A stretch of DNA of 64,000 nucleotides from positions 104,678-168,677 of the forward strand of contig CAJBFN010000001.1 of the NCBI GenBank assembly GCA_903952435.1. The letters run 5' to 3'. Source of the stretch: an uncultured bacterium. GTDB lineage: Bacteria; Patescibacteriota; Saccharimonadia; Saccharimonadales; Saccharimonadaceae. Under the pieces are notes generated by a model, which did no database searches, was not told the origin of the DNA, and saw only the letters and a list, made by a program, of their open reading frames with translations. The stretch's first letter is position 1; every line of letters begins with the position of its first letter. The position numbers and the translations under genes were made by a program. Positions 59,582 to 64,000 of this stretch are shown here, piece after piece.

Positions 59582-61015
59582 ATGGCAAAAACAATGAAGA
59601 CTTTCTTTTTTTATGATCTTGAGACCAGTGGATTAAATCCGCGCGAGGATCGGATTATGCAATTTGCAGGGTTACGGACGGATTTAGATTTAAATCCAAT
59701 TGGCGAGCCTGTAAATATGCTGGTTAAAATGACTGATGATATTTTACCTAATCCCGAGGCATTGATGATTACAGGCATAACTCCACAGCAAACAATTGCC
59801 GATGGATACAGCGAAGCAGAATTTGCCAAGATATTGATGAACGAGGTATTTACGCCTGATACGATCGTGGTCGGTTTTAATAATGTTCGTTTTGATGATG
59901 AATTTATTAGATATTTATTTTGGCGTAATTTTTATGATCCGTACGAATGGACTTGGAAAGATGGGCGGTCGCGTTGGGATTTGTTGGATGTAGTGCGGAT
60001 GACCAGAGCGCTGCGGCCAGAGAATATAAAATGGCCGGTTGATGAAAAAGGCGAGGCTTCGAATCGGCTGGAGCTAATCACAAAATTAAATGATGTCGGA
60101 CATTACAAAGCACACGATGCACTAAGTGATGTTTTGGCAACAATTGATGTGGCGCGTCTAATTCGTGACAAGCAACCAAAACTATTTGATCATTTGTTAA
60201 AAATGCGCGACAAAAATGAAGTAAAAAAGTTAGTCAATTTAGATTTCAAACAGCCATTTGTTTATACTAGCGGCCGATATGATAAGGAATTTAACAAAAC
60301 AACTGTTGCTTTCCCGCTGACGACTGGAAAAAATGGTAATGTGATTGTTTATGATCTGCGACGTGACCCGACGCCGTTTTTAAAGATGAATTCTAAAGAT
60401 TTGACGGCTAAAATTTATGCCAGTTGGGATGACCGCCAAGCCGAAAATTTTGTAAGAATACCTATTAAAGAGCTAAATTATGGGCGGGTTCCAGCGGTTG
60501 CGCCAATAGGTGTTTTGTCTCAATCGGAAGGTTGGAAAAAAATTAAACTTGACCAGGCGACTATTGAAAAAAATCGGTCAATTTTGTTATCATCGCCAGA
60601 TTTTGCCGAGAATATCAGGACGGCGGTTGAAAATAGGGCGGAATATGAAAAATCACATGATTGTGAAGCGCAGCTTTATGAAGGGTTTGTGCCGGATGTT
60701 GATAAGATGCGAATTGAAAAAGTTCGAGGTTCTAGCGCTACTGAATTAGCTGATTTTCATCCTAATTTTATTGATGAAAGGCTATCGCCACTTTTGCTGC
60801 ATTATAAGGCTCGTAATTTCCCAAATAGTTTAGCTGAGGATGAAATTTTAGTTTGGGAAAAATGGCGTGCTGAACATTTAATGGCGACATTACCAATTTT
60901 TACAGAATCGTTGCAAAGAATACTACAAAAAACGAGCGACGAAAACAAGATTTTTATATTGTCCGAGCTGCATTTATGGGCCGAAAGTATTATCCCATCC
61001 GAAACTGATTTTTAA
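59582..61015 (+). CDS. Exonuclease I (SbcB-like)
   Basis: 477 residues. The DEDD exonuclease domain is visible: FYDLETSGLNP (D, E), VGFNNVRFDDEFI (D) near residue 100 and HKAHDALSDV-type YKAHDALSDVLA (H, D) near 180. The C-terminal half (about 200-477) resembles the Exo I SH3-like and helical domains (FVYTSGRYDKEFNKT; PFLKMNSKD). E. coli SbcB is about 475 residues, so length is complete. It degrades single-stranded DNA 3' to 5' in repair and recombination. Confidence 0.88.
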   Translation: MAKTMKTFFFYDLETSGLNPREDRIMQFAGLRTDLDLNPIGEPVNMLVKMTDDILPNPEALMITGITPQQTIADGYSEAEFAKILMNEVFTPDTIVVGFNNVRFDDEFIRYLFWRNFYDPYEWTWKDGRSRWDLLDVVRMTRALRPENIKWPVDEKGEASNRLELITKLNDVGHYKAHDALSDVLATIDVARLIRDKQPKLFDHLLKMRDKNEVKKLVNLDFKQPFVYTSGRYDKEFNKTTVAFPLTTGKNGNVIVYDLRRDPTPFLKMNSKDLTAKIYASWDDRQAENFVRIPIKELNYGRVPAVAPIGVLSQSEGWKKIKLDQATIEKNRSILLSSPDFAENIRTAVENRAEYEKSHDCEAQLYEGFVPDVDKMRIEKVRGSSATELADFHPNFIDERLSPLLLHYKARNFPNSLAEDEILVWEKWRAEHLMATLPIFTESLQRILQKTSDENKIFILSELHLWAESIIPSETDF

Positions 61016-61050
61016 GATGATAGTAGTTGTTGCTTAATCTGTTTTTATGC

Positions 61051-61056
61051 TATAAT
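61051..61056 (+). promoter_or_regulatory. -10 box for the giant surface protein gene
   Basis: TATAAT, 11 nt before the ATG at 61068. Confidence 0.52.
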
Positions 61057-61067
61057 TAATAGTAATT

Positions 61068-64000
61068 ATGCTTGATAGGGTGAAACAGATTATAAGCAGA
61101 TTTAAAAACGGCAGGGTTGTGTCTGTTTACAATATCCGTCGTTTCAGTTGGAATTCACAAAAATTTTCTAAAAAAATCGCAACATCAGCTGCATTTGTTG
61201 TTTTACTGGCGGTTGGTGCTATTGGTTTTAATTATATGAACACCGCTAAGGCTTATTGGCAGGATTATATTATTTGGGACAGTCAATCTGATTTTGAAAC
61301 TAATCCATCGATTGCCGGCGTTACGGGTCAAACTGCTCGTACTAATATTGATACCACATCATCTCCGGGTAATATTATGCTTAGTGCTGGAAGTGCATAT
61401 GGCACTATAGATTTAAAGATGAATACAGGCAGTGTTAGCGGTTTTAGGATAGACTACTTTTCTTTAAACTATAGCATGCCTAGTGGACCACTTGGATCTA
61501 GCATAAGAATACGGTTCAAGCAGGCAGCGACCGAAGCTGGTCTGGATTCAGTTGGTTTTAGTAGTTATTACGTTGTCAATCCTTATAATTCGGCGGATGC
61601 ATGTGATCCATATGGTTGTATCAGTGACTTTGGTAACTATTATGGCCCGTTCTATCAATGGGTTGCTATTCAAATAGAGCTAGCTACTTATGACGGATTT
61701 GAAGGTGGACAATATGAAAGTCCAATCATCCATGATTTTAGTTTATCTTATACATCCGATTTTACTCCTCCAACTGTTCCTATTGTTACTGCCTACACCG
61801 ATAATAGCCACACCACAATAATGCCAATCGATAACAGCACTTCAATGCCAACAGTTTTTTCGAATAATGATAGCCCATCATTTAAGGTCGATGGATCGGT
61901 CGATGATCAATCAGGTTTTGGCGGGGTGGCTTTTCGATTTCATAGATGGGATAATCTAGATTATGGTTATAGCGCTGGGGGTGGGATTCAGCCAATCTAT
62001 TTGGATATTGGTAACTATTATCCGTTAAGCGATCCCTATTACGCCGGGGTTAATGGATCTGGTACGTATTACATGGAGATTATTGATTTAGTAGACATAA
62101 TTGGTAACGTTGCTTATCCCGGCGATATTTTAAGGTATGTATATGATCCGGTTTCGCCAACAACACCTTCATCTTTGATTATTACGCCTTTGGGCTTGAC
62201 ATCGGTAAAGGATAATTTCCTGGTCACTTTTGATGCGAGTTTTGATCCTATATTGTCAGATGGCACTGACGGATCGGGCGTAGCCGGATATCAATATAGT
62301 ATAGACAATTCTGGCGTTTGGTCTGATATTGTGACAGAGACTTCATTTAAACTGCCAGCTAATATTATTACTGATGGCACACATAAACTTTATATTAGGG
62401 CTGTTGATAGGGCTGGTAACACAAGCGATTCTATTAGCGAGAGTTATTATTATATTGGCACATCACCCAATGCTCCGTTGCCACCATCTACGCCTGCTGT
62501 TCCTGTTGACCAGGCTGTTTCGACTGAAAATTCCTTTGACTTTCACTGGCGAGCTCCTAGTTACGCAGGTTTAATAAAGGGATACAAATGGTCGGTTACT
62601 GGTTATGATGATAATAATAATCCAATACAGCCTGCTTCTTATAATAATGAGCCTGATACAGATTTTGTTTCAGTAGCCAGCGCGAAACCAACTGCGGGTA
62701 TGACAAATTCAAGCTCAGATGATCCTGGTTTTTATTATAATGCGGCTACAGGGGTATATACATTACATAAAAAAGCCATAGCTAAATATCAGGGTAATAA
62801 TATATTTTATGTTGTTGCTGTGGGCGCTAGCCTTGAAAAAGATATGGTCACTTATGACAGTAGCCACACCCTTGCTATATCTAATGGTCAAGGCTATAGT
62901 TTCTCGTTTATTTCAGACGCACCTAGCTCACCAAGCGATCTTCAGCTATTTGACATCTCTGATCGTGGCGCTACACCCGTTCTATATAAGGTTGCATTAA
63001 AGTGGACAGAACCTGCAGTACAAAAAAGTGATTTTGCGGGTTATTCAATTCAGCGTTCCAGCTGTATTACGGTTAATGGGCAACAGGTTGCCGGTGTGTT
63101 TAGTGAAGTTGGTTTTTCAACAAATACTTCGTTTATTGATGATGGTACTGGGGCTGCAGGGGTTTTGTCAAACTCTTGTTATTTTTATCAGATTTTATCT
63201 AAAACCACTTCTGGCGCATATTCATGGGATGGTGACCCATCTAAATCATTTGATCCAAGTTTATATAACGACATTAAGTCAATAACCCCAACTGGTCGTT
63301 ATTGGGAGCCTGCAACCATTATATCTTCTCCAGAAGTTACGGTCACATCAACTGTCTCAAGGGCTTCGTTTGAGTGGAGCACTAATCGTAGTAGCTCGTC
63401 GCTAGTGGAGTTTGGTGTAGATCCTATAACCGTTCCTTGCGAAGAAGATTACGGATCTGTTCAGCCTAATGATGATTCATCTTTATATGTTAATACACAT
63501 ACGGCGTCTATAGATGGGTTAAAACCAGATACGATATATCATTACAGAGCTAAGTTCATTGATCAAGACGGCAATATTGGCTGCTCTACGGATCAGTCCG
63601 CTACTTTCCATACTCAGCCAGCTCCTCGTGTTGAAAATGTAACTATTCAAGATGTGCGTCTGTATACAGCTTTATTAAATTGGAACACCTCAGAACCGTC
63701 TAGATCAGATTTGCTATATGGTCAAACTTCAGATTATTCTGATGTTATTAAAAATGTTTCTGGTGGCAGTACGACCATTCATTCGATACGATTAGATAAA
63801 CTTCAAGATTCTAGCACCTACCATTTTGCAGTTCGCATTACCGACATTGACGGTAACCAGATTACCTCCGACGACTACACCTTCGAAACTCAAAAATATC
63901 CAAAAATATCTAATGTAAGATTCCAACCACTTAACGATCAAGCCACCGCTGCCTTCCAAGTAACCTGGAATACCAATGTCCCAGCCACATCGGTCGTTCA
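61068..64000 (+). CDS. Giant surface protein with FN3/Ig-like repeats, 5' part
   Basis: Open frame of at least 977 codons running off the right edge. The N-terminus is basic with one hydrophobic helix (about 46-65, SAAFVVLLAVGAIGFNYM), acting as signal or anchor. The ectodomain begins with a lectin/jelly-roll-like region and continues with repeated beta-sandwich units: GTHKLYIRAVDRAGNTSDS near residue 440, LKPDTIYHYRAKFIDQDGN near 820, DSSTYHFAVRITDIDGN near 912, all fibronectin type III-like. Thr/Ser/Asp/Tyr-rich composition. Likely a cell-surface adhesin; the C-terminal anchoring cannot be seen. Confidence 0.85.
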   Translation, partial: MLDRVKQIISRFKNGRVVSVYNIRRFSWNSQKFSKKIATSAAFVVLLAVGAIGFNYMNTAKAYWQDYIIWDSQSDFETNPSIAGVTGQTARTNIDTTSSPGNIMLSAGSAYGTIDLKMNTGSVSGFRIDYFSLNYSMPSGPLGSSIRIRFKQAATEAGLDSVGFSSYYVVNPYNSADACDPYGCISDFGNYYGPFYQWVAIQIELATYDGFEGGQYESPIIHDFSLSYTSDFTPPTVPIVTAYTDNSHTTIMPIDNSTSMPTVFSNNDSPSFKVDGSVDDQSGFGGVAFRFHRWDNLDYGYSAGGGIQPIYLDIGNYYPLSDPYYAGVNGSGTYYMEIIDLVDIIGNVAYPGDILRYVYDPVSPTTPSSLIITPLGLTSVKDNFLVTFDASFDPILSDGTDGSGVAGYQYSIDNSGVWSDIVTETSFKLPANIITDGTHKLYIRAVDRAGNTSDSISESYYYIGTSPNAPLPPSTPAVPVDQAVSTENSFDFHWRAPSYAGLIKGYKWSVTGYDDNNNPIQPASYNNEPDTDFVSVASAKPTAGMTNSSSDDPGFYYNAATGVYTLHKKAIAKYQGNNIFYVVAVGASLEKDMVTYDSSHTLAISNGQGYSFSFISDAPSSPSDLQLFDISDRGATPVLYKVALKWTEPAVQKSDFAGYSIQRSSCITVNGQQVAGVFSEVGFSTNTSFIDDGTGAAGVLSNSCYFYQILSKTTSGAYSWDGDPSKSFDPSLYNDIKSITPTGRYWEPATIISSPEVTVTSTVSRASFEWSTNRSSSSLVEFGVDPITVPCEEDYGSVQPNDDSSLYVNTHTASIDGLKPDTIYHYRAKFIDQDGNIGCSTDQSATFHTQPAPRVENVTIQDVRLYTALLNWNTSEPSRSDLLYGQTSDYSDVIKNVSGGSTTIHSIRLDKLQDSSTYHFAVRITDIDGNQITSDDYTFETQKYPKISNVRFQPLNDQATAAFQVTWNTNVPATSVV

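Noticed and set aside
62374..63285. Short plus-strand frames near the right edge
   Set aside because: They are out-of-frame readings of the large FN3-type surface protein, which stays open through the window end.

Overview
The window looks like a chromosomal segment of a small-genome, AT-rich bacterium of the Patescibacteria/CPR, most probably a Candidatus Saccharibacteria (TM7) relative. This is inferred from compact gene packing, pared-down housekeeping proteins (an alanyl-tRNA synthetase without its C-terminal domain, a short methionyl-tRNA synthetase, a phosphoglycerate kinase reduced to its N-lobe), a TatD / cysteine desulfurase / YdcF / MnmA block, an FtsA / baseplate-J-like / RuvX / MltG / LysM-CHAP / Obg block, and LPxTG-type surface proteins. 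TGA is used as a stop, so this is not one of the code-25 lineages. No rRNA, transposase, integrase or CRISPR array was seen. One tRNA (Glu, TTC) is present.

Layout. (1) 1-9000: folD, then an accessory stretch of mostly single-gene transcription units: SLOG-like protein, Ham1-like pyrophosphatase, orphan response regulator, class C beta-lactamase-like hydrolase, Nudix, NADAR, APH-like kinase, GrpB, S66 (LdcA/MccF-like) peptidase, nucleoside phosphorylase and GNAT. (2) 9033-23096: a compact nonribosomal peptide biosynthetic cluster in one strand and probably one operon: DUF2087 protein, HDAC-like amidohydrolase, Sfp-type phosphopantetheinyl transferase, NodU/CmcH-type carbamoyltransferase, three NRPS proteins (A-T, C-A-T-E, C-T-C), an EctB-type diaminobutyrate aminotransferase and a GNAT. 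(3) 23228-30047: an HExxH protein, a PLP aminotransferase, and a divergent operon of PaaK-like adenylate-forming enzyme, ThiF/E1-like adenylyltransferase and 7TM sensor histidine kinase. (4) 30009-35100: small membrane and coiled-coil proteins, two paralogous LPVTG surface proteins, and a Pro/Thr/Gly-rich anchored protein bracketed by an inverted repeat. (5) 35423-61015: housekeeping genes (tRNA-Glu, half-PGK, TPI, UvrD, RsmA, MetG, TatD, cysteine desulfurase, MnmA, AlaS, FtsA-like, RuvX, MltG, Obg, exonuclease I) mixed with lineage-type hypotheticals. (6) 61068-64000: the start of a very large anchored surface protein that runs off the edge.

How it works together. The cluster in region 2 has what is needed to activate its carrier domains (PPTase), supply 2,4-diaminobutyrate (EctB type), load and condense two or three residues with one epimerisation, and tailor the product by carbamoylation and acetylation/deacetylation. 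No dedicated exporter or thioesterase is visible. NRPS clusters are unexpected in CPR genomes, so this is the main discovery in the window. The aminotransferase / PaaK-like / ThiF / histidine kinase group is a second candidate small-molecule system, possibly coupled to sensing.

Transcription signals are unusually legible. Many genes have a TATAAT-like -10 box ending 4-11 nt before the start codon and no Shine-Dalgarno sequence, implying leaderless mRNAs. A second set (surface and lineage-specific genes) has strong Shine-Dalgarno sequences. All family assignments are by reading motifs, with no database search.
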